Source: Alphaproteobacteria bacterium
Lineage (GTDB): Bacteria > Pseudomonadota > Alphaproteobacteria > UBA8366 > GCA-2717185
Assembly: GCA_012103325.1 (NCBI GenBank)
Contig: WLWY01000018.1
Span: 1 to 64,000 of the forward strand
Length of the DNA stretch: 64,000 bases
Direction of reading: 5' to 3'
Shown here: one piece after another, positions 16,685 to 25,065 of the stretch
Layout of the letters: each line of letters begins with the position of its first letter
Numbering within the stretch: position 1 is the stretch's first letter
The notes under the pieces: model-generated
What the model was told of the DNA's origin: nothing
Databases searched by the model: none
Seen by the model: the letters and a program-made list of their open reading frames with translations, nothing else
Program-made: the position numbers and the translations under genes

Positions 16685-17263
16685 ATGTCTGCGACCGATC
16701 CGAACCGTGTGATCCTGACCGGGGAGAACCCGTTTATCCGCTTGAGTGCCGGCGAAGGCGCACCGGAGACCTGTGCCGCCAGTTTCTGGCGCATCCTGTT
16801 CTGCCCCGCCGGACCCGGTCACGTGCTCTATTACAAGAGCGAAACGACGAACGACCAATGGCGCATCTATTCCGACAACATCGCCATGGCGCGCTGGCTG
16901 CAGAACACCGTGCAGGGCATGTTGAACGCCGAGACGGCAGACATAGGGCTTCCCGTCACCGAGGCGGAATTCAGCAAATCGGGCGACCCGGCCTATTTTT
17001 GGACCGAGACGATCCTCTCCGCGGACGAGGAGATCACGATGACCTGGCACGATTTGGGCGATCCGCTGCTGGTCCATACCGCGCCGAACGAGCCAGCAGA
17101 GCGGCGCTACGGCGTGTGCACCGTGCTGATCCCCGCACTCGGCGCGCGTCTGGTGCATAACGGCGTACAAGCGGTAGGGCTGCCACAAGCCACCGAACGT
17201 GACGGCCGGCCCTTCAGCACCTGCGCGCTAGCCTTTTCCGAAAGCTGGACCGAGGCACGATAA
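16685..17263 (+). CDS. Hypothetical protein, 192 aa
   Basis: Unknown function. ATG 16685 is chosen because GGGAG lies 9 nt upstream; the in-frame stretch before it reads like non-coding sequence. The product is soluble, with no signal peptide, and contains several Trp/Tyr-rich strands (SFWRILFCPAGPGHVLYYKS, ITMTWHDLGDP) and a C-terminal GRPFSTCALAFSESW. It resembles conserved single-domain proteins found beside metabolic genes, but I cannot name the family. It converges on the thioesterase with a 6-nt gap. Confidence 0.75.
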   Translation: MSATDPNRVILTGENPFIRLSAGEGAPETCAASFWRILFCPAGPGHVLYYKSETTNDQWRIYSDNIAMARWLQNTVQGMLNAETADIGLPVTEAEFSKSGDPAYFWTETILSADEEITMTWHDLGDPLLVHTAPNEPAERRYGVCTVLIPALGARLVHNGVQAVGLPQATERDGRPFSTCALAFSESWTEAR

Positions 17264-17269
17264 AGCCGT

Positions 17270-17689
17270 TTAGCCCGTCGGCGGTGCCATGCCGCCCGGA
17301 TCGGTTTTGTGGACGCGGCGCGTCATGAAGGTACCGAGGCCCGCTGCGCAGACGTCGCCGTTCACGTCATGCACCTCGCAGCGCACAACCGAGGTGCGTG
17401 AGCCGGCCCGGACCACATCTGCCGTCGCGGTCATGCGTGGGCCGGTCGCGGCAGCAAGATAATTTACCTTCATCTCCAGGGTCGCCATCGGGCGTAGACG
17501 GGTGTCGTAATTACCACCAGCCGCCGCCGTCGCCATCGCGATGTCGATCAATGCCGCCAGCACGCCGCCCTGCACCACTTCGCGCAGATTCCGCATATCG
17601 TCGGTGATGTTCAACCCGACGACCGCGTGGCCGTCCTCCATGACCTCGTACTCGACCCCCAGCCACTTGCGGAACCCTTCGTCCGGCAT
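17270..17689 (-). CDS. PaaI-family hot-dog thioesterase
   Basis: Predicted acyl-CoA thioesterase with a single hot-dog domain (139 residues). The long helix region VVQGGVLAALIDIAMATAAA carries the conserved G-G and Asp of PaaI/YbgC-like enzymes. Strands ATLEMKVNYLAA and GRMTATADVVRAGSRTSVVR-type segments follow. ATG 17689 is chosen because GAGGGG lies 6 nt upstream; an in-frame TTG 14 codons earlier is less likely. The substrate cannot be deduced, and the gene stands alone between a convergent unknown gene and the divergent cupin. Confidence 0.85.
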   Translation of the reverse strand: MPDEGFRKWLGVEYEVMEDGHAVVGLNITDDMRNLREVVQGGVLAALIDIAMATAAAGGNYDTRLRPMATLEMKVNYLAAATGPRMTATADVVRAGSRTSVVRCEVHDVNGDVCAAGLGTFMTRRVHKTDPGGMAPPTG

Positions 17690-17828
17690 GTGCTTCCCCT
17701 CATCGTTCGCTCCTATTGGCGCGTTATCCAAGCCTGCCGGCCAGCCGCCGTCAACGGATTACCGGCTTACGCAGTTGACGCGGACATGGCAAAATAGACT
17801 GCAACACGAACAAGCAGGAGAATCGGCG

Positions 17829-18183
17829 ATGACAGCGACCGACATCGTCACGCATACCGACACCAAGGCGCTGATCGAATTCTCCGTCGAGAAGCGGGTC
17901 CGCAAAAAGCTGATCCGCGGCAAGACCATCATGTCCGACGTCACCTGCTTCGAGCCGGGCCAGGAAGGCGTAGCGCACAGCCACCCGAACCGCGACGAAA
18001 TCTTCTTCGTCCTCGAAGGCAGCGGTTCGATGGTGGTCGAAGACGAAGCGATCCCGGTCTCTCAGGGCAGCATCATGCTGATCCCGGCCGGGACGCAACA
18101 AACATATGGCGCGGGCGGACAACAACTGCCGCTTCGTTGTCATGTTCACCAAGGGCGCAGGAATCAGCGAACCGCCGCCGTAA
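17829..18183 (+). pseudogene. Small cupin gene with a frameshift near its 3' end
   Basis: The start ATG 17829 has GGAG 8 nt upstream. The product is a one-domain cupin: GQEGVAHSHPNRDEIFFVLE carries the His-x-His and Glu metal ligands (AHSHPNRDE), followed by GSGSMVVEDEA and GSIMLIPAGTQ. At about 18108-18118, in a G-rich run, the reading frame breaks. The frame that gives the expected cupin end (DNNCRFVVMFTKGAGISEPP, stop at 18181-18183) is shifted by one base, while the original frame runs on antisense to otsA. This is a one-base indel, either a true mutation or a sequencing error. The enzyme role of the intact protein is unknown. Confidence 0.75.
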
Positions 18184-18194
18184 GTATCAACGCG

Positions 18195-19601
18195 TTACGA
18201 CGTCACCACGAACATATCCGGGGTCACATCGACGCCGGACAGCACGTCCAGGAAGGACTGGGTCCAGTCGGCGACGTCATGGCAACAAAGATCGGCATAC
18301 ATGGCCCGCCAGCGTGCCTTGCGCTCGTCGAGTGGCATATGCAGGGCGCGTTGCAGCGCTTCGCCAGTACTCTCCACATCGTAAGGATTAACGATTACGG
18401 CATCAGTCATCTGGCTCGCCGCGCCCGCGAAGCGCGACAGCACTAGTACCCCAGGGTCATTCGGGTCCTGCGCCGCTATATATTCCTTGGCAACCAAATT
18501 CATGCCGTCACGCAGCGGAGTGACGAATCCGATCTTGCTGGCGCGGAAGAAGCCGGCCAGCGTATGCCGGGCGAAGCCCTTGTTGAGATAGCGGGTCGGG
18601 ACCCAGTCGAACTCCGCATAGGCACCGTTGATATGCCCGGCAGCGGCTTCAAGCTCCTGACGGATGTCGACATATTCGGGCACATCCGCGCGCGAGGGCG
18701 GCGAGATCTGCATCATCACCACGCGGCCGCGATTCTCGGGATAGTTTTCCAGTAGGTGCTGGAACGCCGACATGCGCTGGATTAGGCCCTTGGAGTAGTC
18801 GAGGCGGTCCACGCCGATGATCAGATCGCGGTTACCCAGACTGGTCATCAGGCGCTGGGTCATGCGCGAATTCGCTTCCTTTTCGGAGTAAGCGGTGACG
18901 GTTTCCGTATCGATCCCGATCGGAAAGACGCCCGCCCGAGTCTGCGTACCGTAAGCGTTGACCGTCCCGTCTTCTTCAACGGAACCACCGACCTCGCGGT
19001 AGATATAGTCGCCGAAGGCGCGGAAATCGCGTTCGGTCTGGAAGCCGATCACGTCGTAGGCGCAAAGCGCTCGCATAATGGCTTCATGTTGCGGCAGGGC
19101 ACGAAAGATCTCCAGCGCAGGCCAGGGCGTGTGCAGAAAAAAGCCGATGCGCTGCCGGCTGCCCGCCTGACGAAGCAGCCCGCCCAGGGGGATCAAATGA
19201 AAGTCGTGCACCCAGATCAGATCGTCCGGCTTGAGCAATGGCAGCAACCGGCTGCACAGCAAATTATTGACTCGGAAATAGCCTTCCGAATAACGCTTGT
19301 GAAAGTCGACGAGATCGAGCCGGTAATGAAACAGCGGCCACAGGGTCCGGTTGGCGTAACCGAAATAATATTCGTCGTAATCGCTCTGCCGCAGATCGAC
19401 GGTGGCGTATGCGACATTGTCGACGGTTGTGGTGTTGATATCCGTTGCGGTGCTGTTGCTGACCTCGCCGCTCCAGCCAAACCAGACACCACCGAAGCGG
19501 CGCAGCGCCGCATTCAGCGCGACGGCAAGGCCGCCCTGACTGCCGCGAGTGACGCCTTTGTCCACCGCAACCCGGTTTGAAACGATAACGAGGCGGCTCA
19601 A
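18195..19601 (-). CDS. otsA: Alpha,alpha-trehalose-phosphate synthase
   Basis: GT20 enzyme that makes trehalose 6-phosphate from UDP-glucose and glucose 6-phosphate in the cytoplasm. Visible motifs are the N-terminal LVIVSNRVAVD, the WVHDFHLIPLGGLLRQAGSR substrate loop, IGFFLHTPWP, and GVDRLDYSKGL with the catalytic-site Arg/Lys. The start is probably TTG 19601: it overlaps the TGA of the upstream GH15 gene (TTGA) and has GGGAGG 7 nt upstream, giving 468 residues beginning SRLVIVSNRV. A start at ATG 19616 would lengthen it by 5 residues. It is the last gene of the otsB-GH15-otsA operon. Confidence 0.95.
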   Translation of the reverse strand: MSRLVIVSNRVAVDKGVTRGSQGGLAVALNAALRRFGGVWFGWSGEVSNSTATDINTTTVDNVAYATVDLRQSDYDEYYFGYANRTLWPLFHYRLDLVDFHKRYSEGYFRVNNLLCSRLLPLLKPDDLIWVHDFHLIPLGGLLRQAGSRQRIGFFLHTPWPALEIFRALPQHEAIMRALCAYDVIGFQTERDFRAFGDYIYREVGGSVEEDGTVNAYGTQTRAGVFPIGIDTETVTAYSEKEANSRMTQRLMTSLGNRDLIIGVDRLDYSKGLIQRMSAFQHLLENYPENRGRVVMMQISPPSRADVPEYVDIRQELEAAAGHINGAYAEFDWVPTRYLNKGFARHTLAGFFRASKIGFVTPLRDGMNLVAKEYIAAQDPNDPGVLVLSRFAGAASQMTDAVIVNPYDVESTGEALQRALHMPLDERKARWRAMYADLCCHDVADWTQSFLDVLSGVDVTPDMFVVTS

Positions 19602-21385
19602 AACGCGGCCTCCCATGGTTTCGACAGTTTCATCGCCGATTTTATCAGGCCGACCATGGAATAGGTCTGCGGGAAATTTCCCCACAGAGTTCGCGTATCC
19701 GGGTCGACATCCTCCGACAATAGGCCCATTGGGTTGCGACACGCCAGCATGTTCTCGAACAGCTCGCGCGCCTCTTCGGTTCGGCCGACCGCGATCAACG
19801 CATCAATGTACCAGAAGGTGCAGATATTGAATGACGTTTCCGGCATGCCGAAATCGTCCGGACGGTTGTAGCGGTAGAGATACGGTCCCCGCCGCAACCG
19901 GTCCTCGACGAAAGCCAAGGTACCGAGGAAGCGCGGATCGTCCGCCGCCAAAAAGCCCAGCTCCGGCATCAACAGCAAGCTCGCATCTGCACCATCGCCG
20001 CCGAACACGTCGGTGAAGCTCTCCAGTTCCGCATTCCAGGCGCGCTTCAGAGTCTCGCGCCGGATCCGGTCGGCATGACCGCGCCAATATGTTTCGCGAT
20101 CCGCAATCTCGAGCCGGGCGCAGATACGCGCCAGTCTGTCGCACGCCGCCCAGCACATCATGCTGGAGAAGGTATGAACATCCTGTCGGGTCCGCAGTTC
20201 CCATAGCCCCGCATCCGGCACGTTCCACCGCTTTACCGCCTGCTCGCCAAGACGCTCCAGACGGCGCAGCAAGGTGGTGTCGCCCAATGTGGTCAAACGC
20301 TGGTCGAAGAAGCTCTGCGCACAGGCGAGGATCACGCTGCCGTAACCGTCATTCTGAACCTGGGTGTAGGCGCCATTGCCGACCCGCACCGGCCCCATCC
20401 CGTTATAGCCCTTCAGCGACGGAATCTCGGATTCGTCGAGCCGGCTTTCCAGCGTGATACCGAAGACCGGTTGCAGGTATCCGTCTTCGGTCGCCGCGAC
20501 GATATTGCTGATATAGCTGAGATAGCCTTCCATGGTCCGGGTTACGCCGAGCTGATTCAGCGCATGAACGACGAAGTAGGAATCCCGAAGCCAGCAATAG
20601 CGATAATCCCAATTGCGCTGTGAGTCCGGCGCCTCAGGGATCGATGTCGTCAGCGCCGCGATAATGGCGCCGCTTTCCTCGAAGCTGGATAGCTTGAGCG
20701 TAATGGCGGCGCGGATAACCGCGTCCTGCCATTCGAAGGGTATCGACAAATAGCGGCACCATTCGCTCCAATATTCGTCCGTCCGCTCGTAAAACTCCTT
20801 GCCCATCTCGGCCGCGCCTTGGGTCAGACTTTCATCGGGGCCAAGTACGAGCGTAATGGGCGCTTCCAGGACAAAGGGTATTTCATCGTCGATATAAGAG
20901 ACCGGTGCATCCGTCGTGAGCCGAAGGGTCAAATCCGGCATGACGTAACGAATATGATTGGATCCGCGCGTCCGTTCAGGTTGCCGCGCGCCGTGATTAC
21001 ACGTCGGTCGCAGCCGTACCTGGATGCGCGGCGTCCCGCTAAGCGGGCGGATATGGCGCACCAGCATCGTCGGCCGGAACACGCGGCCAAATTGCTTGAA
21101 CCGGGGCGCGAAGTCCGTGATCTCGATGGCATTTCCGTTGTCGTCATAGAGATTGGTGATGACGATCGCCGAATTGCGGCGATAGAATTGCTCCGTTCGC
21201 ATATGCCCAAAGAGCGAGACTTCATAGAATCCCTTCTCGTCCTCGCCACCATTGTTGAGGAGCGAACAGAACACCGGATCGCCATCGAAACGGGGCATGC
21301 AGGACCACACGATGCGCGCCTGCGCATCGATCAGGGCGCCGATCGTGCAGTTACCGATGACGGCGAGGTCGAGATTTGAATTCAC
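19598..21385 (-). CDS. Glycoside hydrolase family 15 protein (glucoamylase/trehalase type)
   Basis: Predicted GH15 enzyme of 595 residues. The N-terminal domain (NLDLAVIGNCTIGALIDAQA, DPVFCSLLNNGG) and the (alpha/alpha)6 catalytic domain (RNWDYRYCWLRDSYFVVHAL, a GH15 signature) are present. Related proteins act on trehalose, maltose or glucans. Its place between otsB and otsA suggests trehalose turnover or glycogen-linked recycling, which is inference. The start GTG 21385 overlaps the otsB stop as GTGA and has GGAG 6-7 nt upstream. No signal peptide is seen, so a cytoplasmic site is expected. Confidence 0.9.
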   Translation of the reverse strand: MNSNLDLAVIGNCTIGALIDAQARIVWSCMPRFDGDPVFCSLLNNGGEDEKGFYEVSLFGHMRTEQFYRRNSAIVITNLYDDNGNAIEITDFAPRFKQFGRVFRPTMLVRHIRPLSGTPRIQVRLRPTCNHGARQPERTRGSNHIRYVMPDLTLRLTTDAPVSYIDDEIPFVLEAPITLVLGPDESLTQGAAEMGKEFYERTDEYWSEWCRYLSIPFEWQDAVIRAAITLKLSSFEESGAIIAALTTSIPEAPDSQRNWDYRYCWLRDSYFVVHALNQLGVTRTMEGYLSYISNIVAATEDGYLQPVFGITLESRLDESEIPSLKGYNGMGPVRVGNGAYTQVQNDGYGSVILACAQSFFDQRLTTLGDTTLLRRLERLGEQAVKRWNVPDAGLWELRTRQDVHTFSSMMCWAACDRLARICARLEIADRETYWRGHADRIRRETLKRAWNAELESFTDVFGGDGADASLLLMPELGFLAADDPRFLGTLAFVEDRLRRGPYLYRYNRPDDFGMPETSFNICTFWYIDALIAVGRTEEARELFENMLACRNPMGLLSEDVDPDTRTLWGNFPQTYSMVGLIKSAMKLSKPWEAAF

Positions 21386-22155
21386 GGCGTGCTCCGGCTG
21401 CTGTCCAAACTGTCCGCCAAATCCTGCAACCACGCGATAACCGATGCGACATCAGTTATGGCATATTGCGCGACGGACTCACTGGGATCACCGACGCGGA
21501 TAGACACCCCGCCCCGCGCATTGACGAGCCGGAATCCATCCTCGTCGGTCACATCGTCGCCGATGAAAACCGGCATGCGGCCGGCAAACGGCGGTTCTTC
21601 CAAAAAGCACGCTACGGCGATGCCCTTGTCCACGGCCTGAGATTTTATTTCAAAAACCATCTTGCCTTCGAGGCAGTGAAGATCGTCCCGGTCCGCGATG
21701 AGCGCGAGGACCATCTTGCGGGCGTCGGTTTCGATTGCCGGTGCCTGGCGGTAGTGCAGCGCCAGGGCAGAGCCCTTATCTTCCAGCAACACGCCTTCAT
21801 GGCAATCGGCGAATTGGCGCAAGGGCCCGCGAATGTCATCCACGACCCCTGCTGTTTCCGCATGGTGCAGCAGGCCCTGCGCATCGCGGCGCTGCAATCC
21901 GTGCAAACCGGCGATCGGCAGCCGCAAAGGTGCGAAGATCGTATCGAGGTCATCGATCGCCCGACCGCTTACAAGCGCGAGCGCGCCGCCAAGCCGATCT
22001 TCCAGCCGCGTCAAAATTCCAGGCAAAGACGCACGCGGCGCCACCGCATCCGGATGATGCGCGATGTCGAGCAGCGTACCGTCCACATCGAGAAACAGCG
22101 CGATATCACGCGTGAAAACGGGCGATGGTCTTGGCAGAGGGCTGGTCCAGTCCAG
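21382..22155 (-). CDS. otsB: Trehalose-phosphatase
   Basis: HAD-superfamily phosphatase that converts trehalose 6-phosphate to trehalose. The HAD motif I is LFLDVDGTLLD, with the nucleophile Asp just before the GTG at 22086. A start at that GTG would remove the nucleophile, so the true start must lie upstream. The frame is open back to a TGA at about 22168 with no ATG, GTG or TTG. The best candidate is CTG 22155, with AAGGA 8 nt upstream, giving 257 residues. Motifs IV (GDDVTDEDGF) and the SGR segment (ALVSGRAIDDLD) are intact. It leads the otsB-GH15-otsA operon. Confidence 0.9.
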   Translation of the reverse strand: MDWTSPLPRPSPVFTRDIALFLDVDGTLLDIAHHPDAVAPRASLPGILTRLEDRLGGALALVSGRAIDDLDTIFAPLRLPIAGLHGLQRRDAQGLLHHAETAGVVDDIRGPLRQFADCHEGVLLEDKGSALALHYRQAPAIETDARKMVLALIADRDDLHCLEGKMVFEIKSQAVDKGIAVACFLEEPPFAGRMPVFIGDDVTDEDGFRLVNARGGVSIRVGDPSESVAQYAITDVASVIAWLQDLADSLDSSRSTP

Positions 22156-22478
22156 CGGTCTTATCCTTCAGCGAGTAAAGTCACAGGAAAGCCTTCCGGC
22201 ATATGCATTTGGACACGCACCGTCCGCCCTCGTGCGATGATACCGGCGAACCGATGCCGGTATCAACGCTGCGAAGCGCAGAAACATTTTCGCGCGAGCT
22301 TCCGAGCCAAAACATACAGCAAGATCATCCACAGCTGATTTATTAATACTTTCTATCGCGTTAACCATGAAAAATGCCTTAATCCTTATACTAACTTAAG
22401 GATGAATTTTCAGATTTTCTCAATCTTAAACTGGCAATATCCGTTGTAGCGGACCGTAACCGACTCTGGATTGAGCTC
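22156..22478. promoter_or_regulatory. Divergent region between otsB and the histidine kinase
   Basis: 323 bp without a gene. It should hold the ots promoter (minus) and the kinase promoter (plus). I looked for a GGAAC-N16/17-GTT general-stress (EcfG) promoter before otsB and found none that fits. An imperfect repeat ATCCTTA...TAAGGAT at about 22382-22404 lies on the kinase side. Nothing else is evident. Confidence 0.4.
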
Positions 22479-24743
22479 ATGTCGACATATGCTCCTGTTC
22501 ACGAGCCAGCGCTTGCCGACACCGAGGGCTCGTTCGATCAGGTCTTTGGCAATCGCGATGTGCAAACGCGGCTTCTCCACTCCGGCAATTTCTGGGCATG
22601 GGGCACGCTGCTCGTGCTGCTTTTGCTTACGGGCTTGGCCTATAGCATTACGAAAACGATCACGGAACGCGCCGCGCTGGCGGAGTTCGGATACCGAAAC
22701 ACCGAAGTCATCCACACTATCGAAGATCGGATGACGGCGTACACGCAATCCTTGCAAGGGGGCCTCGGCCTGTTCAGGGCGTCCTCCAATGTCGACCGGT
22801 CGGAGTTTCGCACATATGTCGACACGCTTGATCTGCACAACCTGTTCCCCGGCATCCAGGGCCTCGGATATGCGGAATGGGTCACGCCGTCGAGGCGCAA
22901 CGAATATGAGCGCTCTATCCGGGCACAAGGATACCCCGACTTCAAGATTCGTCCGTCCGGCGTGCGCGACATATATTCCTCTATCACCTATCTTGAACCC
23001 TTCGACGAACGCAACCGTCAAGCCTTCGGTTATGACATGTTTGCGCAGGAAACACGCCGGCGCGCGATGGAACTTGCCCGGGATACGGGAGAGGTTGCAA
23101 TCTCGGGCAGGGTGACGCTGGTCCAGGAAATTACAGAGGACGTGCAGCCTGGCTTCCTGATGTATGTTCCGTTTTACGGCAACGCGACTCCGGACGACAT
23201 ACGGGAACGGCGACTAAAGAGTAGAGGTTTCATCTACAGTGCATTTCGCATGCACGACCTCATGCAAGGCATCCTCGGTCGGCGTTTTGCCGAGGTTCGG
23301 TTGCAAATTTACGACGACGGCAATCAAACCGATGGCGCCCTCATGTTCGATAGCGCTCCCGATTCGATGCATAATGATCCGAAATTCGTCACCACCAAGC
23401 TCATAACCATCGGGCAGCGAGACTGGGCAATTAGGACATCGAGCCTGCCCTATTTCGAACAGCTGCTCGACCGCCAAAAAGCCTTCATGATTCTCGCAGC
23501 CGGCGTTCTCACCAGCGTTCTGGTGTTCGGCATCTTATGGTCCCTCGCCGGCACGCGTCGCCGGGCGCAGAACATCGCAACAAGAATGACGGTATCGCTG
23601 AACGAGGCCATCCAGCAGGCGAAAGACCGGCAAGCGCGGATTAGCGCTGTCGTCGAAACGGTCGTCGACGGCATCATCACCATCGACAATCAAGGCAACA
23701 TCGAAACCTTTAACCCCGCAGCAGAGAAGATATTTGGCTACACCAGCGCGGAAATTACTGGCATGAACGTTAAGAGTCTGATGCCGCAGCCCTTTCGGAA
23801 GGAACACGACACCTACCTGAAAAACTACCGCGAGACCAAGAACGCACAGGTTATCGGCAACGACCGGGAAGTCATGGGCCGCCGCAAGGACGGGTCGACC
23901 TTCCCGATGGATTTGGCAATCGGAGAAATGGTTATCGACGGCCGACAGATGTTTACAGGTATCGTCCGCGACATTTCCGAACGCAAGCAGATCGAGCGAA
24001 TGAAGAGCGAATTCGTCGCTACCGTGAGCCACGAACTGCGGACGCCGCTGACCTCGATTGTCGGCTCGCTCGGACTCCTCAAAGCAGATGTGCTCGGTGA
24101 GCTCCCCAACAACATCAAATCCATGTTGGAAATCGCGCACAGAAACGGCGACCGGTTGGTCCATCTTCTCAACGACATCCTCGATGTCGAGAAGATGGAA
24201 GCGGGGAAACTCGAATATGTGATGCAACCTCTGGACATCACAGGATTGGTAACTGACGCAATCGAGGCCAACAAAGGCTATGCGGATACCTATGGCGTAG
24301 TCTTTGCGATTGGCCAGCGGGTACCGTCCGCCATGGTTCAGGCGGACGCGGCCCGTTTGATGCAGGTAATGTCAAACCTGATGTCGAACGCGGCCAAATT
24401 TTCGCCCAAGGGGGACGAAATTGAAATCTCCGTTGCGATGTCGGCGGATCTTGTTCGCGTGACAGTGCAGGATAGGGGACCCGGAATTCGTCCCGAATAC
24501 CGGGACAAGATATTCGAAAAATTCTCGCAGGCCGACTCATCGGATTCCCGGGCCAAAGACGGAACTGGGCTGGGCCTCAACATCACCAAGTCGATCGTCG
24601 AAAGCCATGGCGGCAAGATCGATTTCGACTCCGAGATCGGCAAGGGAACAGCCTTCTATTTCGAGCTGCCGCTCTGCCACATTCTGTCTTCACAATGCGC
24701 CCCGGAACCGCAACAGCAAGCCGCGATGATCGACGCGCTCTGA
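22479..24743 (+). CDS. CHASE-PAS sensor histidine kinase (orphan)
   Basis: Membrane-bound histidine kinase of 754 residues. The order is transmembrane helix 1 (about 39-57), an extracytoplasmic CHASE domain (about 75-300, FPGIQGLGYAEWV typical), transmembrane helix 2 (about 335-356), a PAS domain (about 380-500, VETVVDGIITIDNQGNIETF), a HisKA domain with His518 in SHELRTP, and HATPase (about 620-735, with DRGPGI and GTGLGLNI boxes). CHASE domains bind small extracellular ligands. There is no response regulator next to it, so it is an orphan in this window. It starts 323 bp from the divergent ots operon, but a regulatory link is not shown. Confidence 0.93.
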   Translation: MSTYAPVHEPALADTEGSFDQVFGNRDVQTRLLHSGNFWAWGTLLVLLLLTGLAYSITKTITERAALAEFGYRNTEVIHTIEDRMTAYTQSLQGGLGLFRASSNVDRSEFRTYVDTLDLHNLFPGIQGLGYAEWVTPSRRNEYERSIRAQGYPDFKIRPSGVRDIYSSITYLEPFDERNRQAFGYDMFAQETRRRAMELARDTGEVAISGRVTLVQEITEDVQPGFLMYVPFYGNATPDDIRERRLKSRGFIYSAFRMHDLMQGILGRRFAEVRLQIYDDGNQTDGALMFDSAPDSMHNDPKFVTTKLITIGQRDWAIRTSSLPYFEQLLDRQKAFMILAAGVLTSVLVFGILWSLAGTRRRAQNIATRMTVSLNEAIQQAKDRQARISAVVETVVDGIITIDNQGNIETFNPAAEKIFGYTSAEITGMNVKSLMPQPFRKEHDTYLKNYRETKNAQVIGNDREVMGRRKDGSTFPMDLAIGEMVIDGRQMFTGIVRDISERKQIERMKSEFVATVSHELRTPLTSIVGSLGLLKADVLGELPNNIKSMLEIAHRNGDRLVHLLNDILDVEKMEAGKLEYVMQPLDITGLVTDAIEANKGYADTYGVVFAIGQRVPSAMVQADAARLMQVMSNLMSNAAKFSPKGDEIEISVAMSADLVRVTVQDRGPGIRPEYRDKIFEKFSQADSSDSRAKDGTGLGLNITKSIVESHGGKIDFDSEIGKGTAFYFELPLCHILSSQCAPEPQQQAAMIDAL

Positions 24744-24881
24744 GGCTCTGCTCCTTATAGCGCACGGGCGGCGAGACTCCATATTCCACCGCGTAGCGCG
24801 TACCGATCTTAATCTCATCCGAACTCGTAACGCCGGAGCTAAAGCCGAGATAGCGCAGCGAGATTGATTTTTCTAGGTATT

Positions 24882-24968
24882 TGGTGCCCCTGGCCTGACT
24901 CGAACAGGCACGTCCGTGAAGACAACAGATTTTGAGTCTGCCGCGTCTACCAATTCCGCCACAGGGGC
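24882..24968 (-). tRNA. tRNA-Leu (anticodon CAA)
   Basis: The reverse strand folds as a class II tRNA with a long variable arm. The acceptor stem GCCCCTG (5' end at 24968) pairs with CAGGGGC, followed by A and an encoded CCA (24885-24882). The D-loop region GTGGCGGAATTGGTAGACGC, anticodon loop CTCAAAA (anticodon CAA, 24932-24934) and T arm GTTCGAGTC are typical of tRNA-Leu. Confidence 0.95.
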
Positions 24969-25065
24969 GCGCGTGTGCGCTGGCGCCATAATAGTGGGGC
25001 GGAACGGCGGGTCAATCCGCTTCCTATGCTGTTCGACGGGCGCCGGGTTCGGTATAAGCGCAGCT

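Noticed and set aside
22156..22478. Possible general-stress (EcfG) promoter before otsB
   Set aside because: No GGAAC with GTT at 16-17 nt spacing on the minus strand; the nearest GGAAGC has the wrong spacing.
24744..24881. Short open minus-strand frame downstream of tRNA-Leu that reads like protein (SLRYLGFSSG...IGTRYAVEYG), possibly a remnant of an integrated element
   Set aside because: No start codon before the tRNA, the frame continues only as a shadow of the kinase gene, and there is no integrase or direct repeat of the tRNA end in the window.
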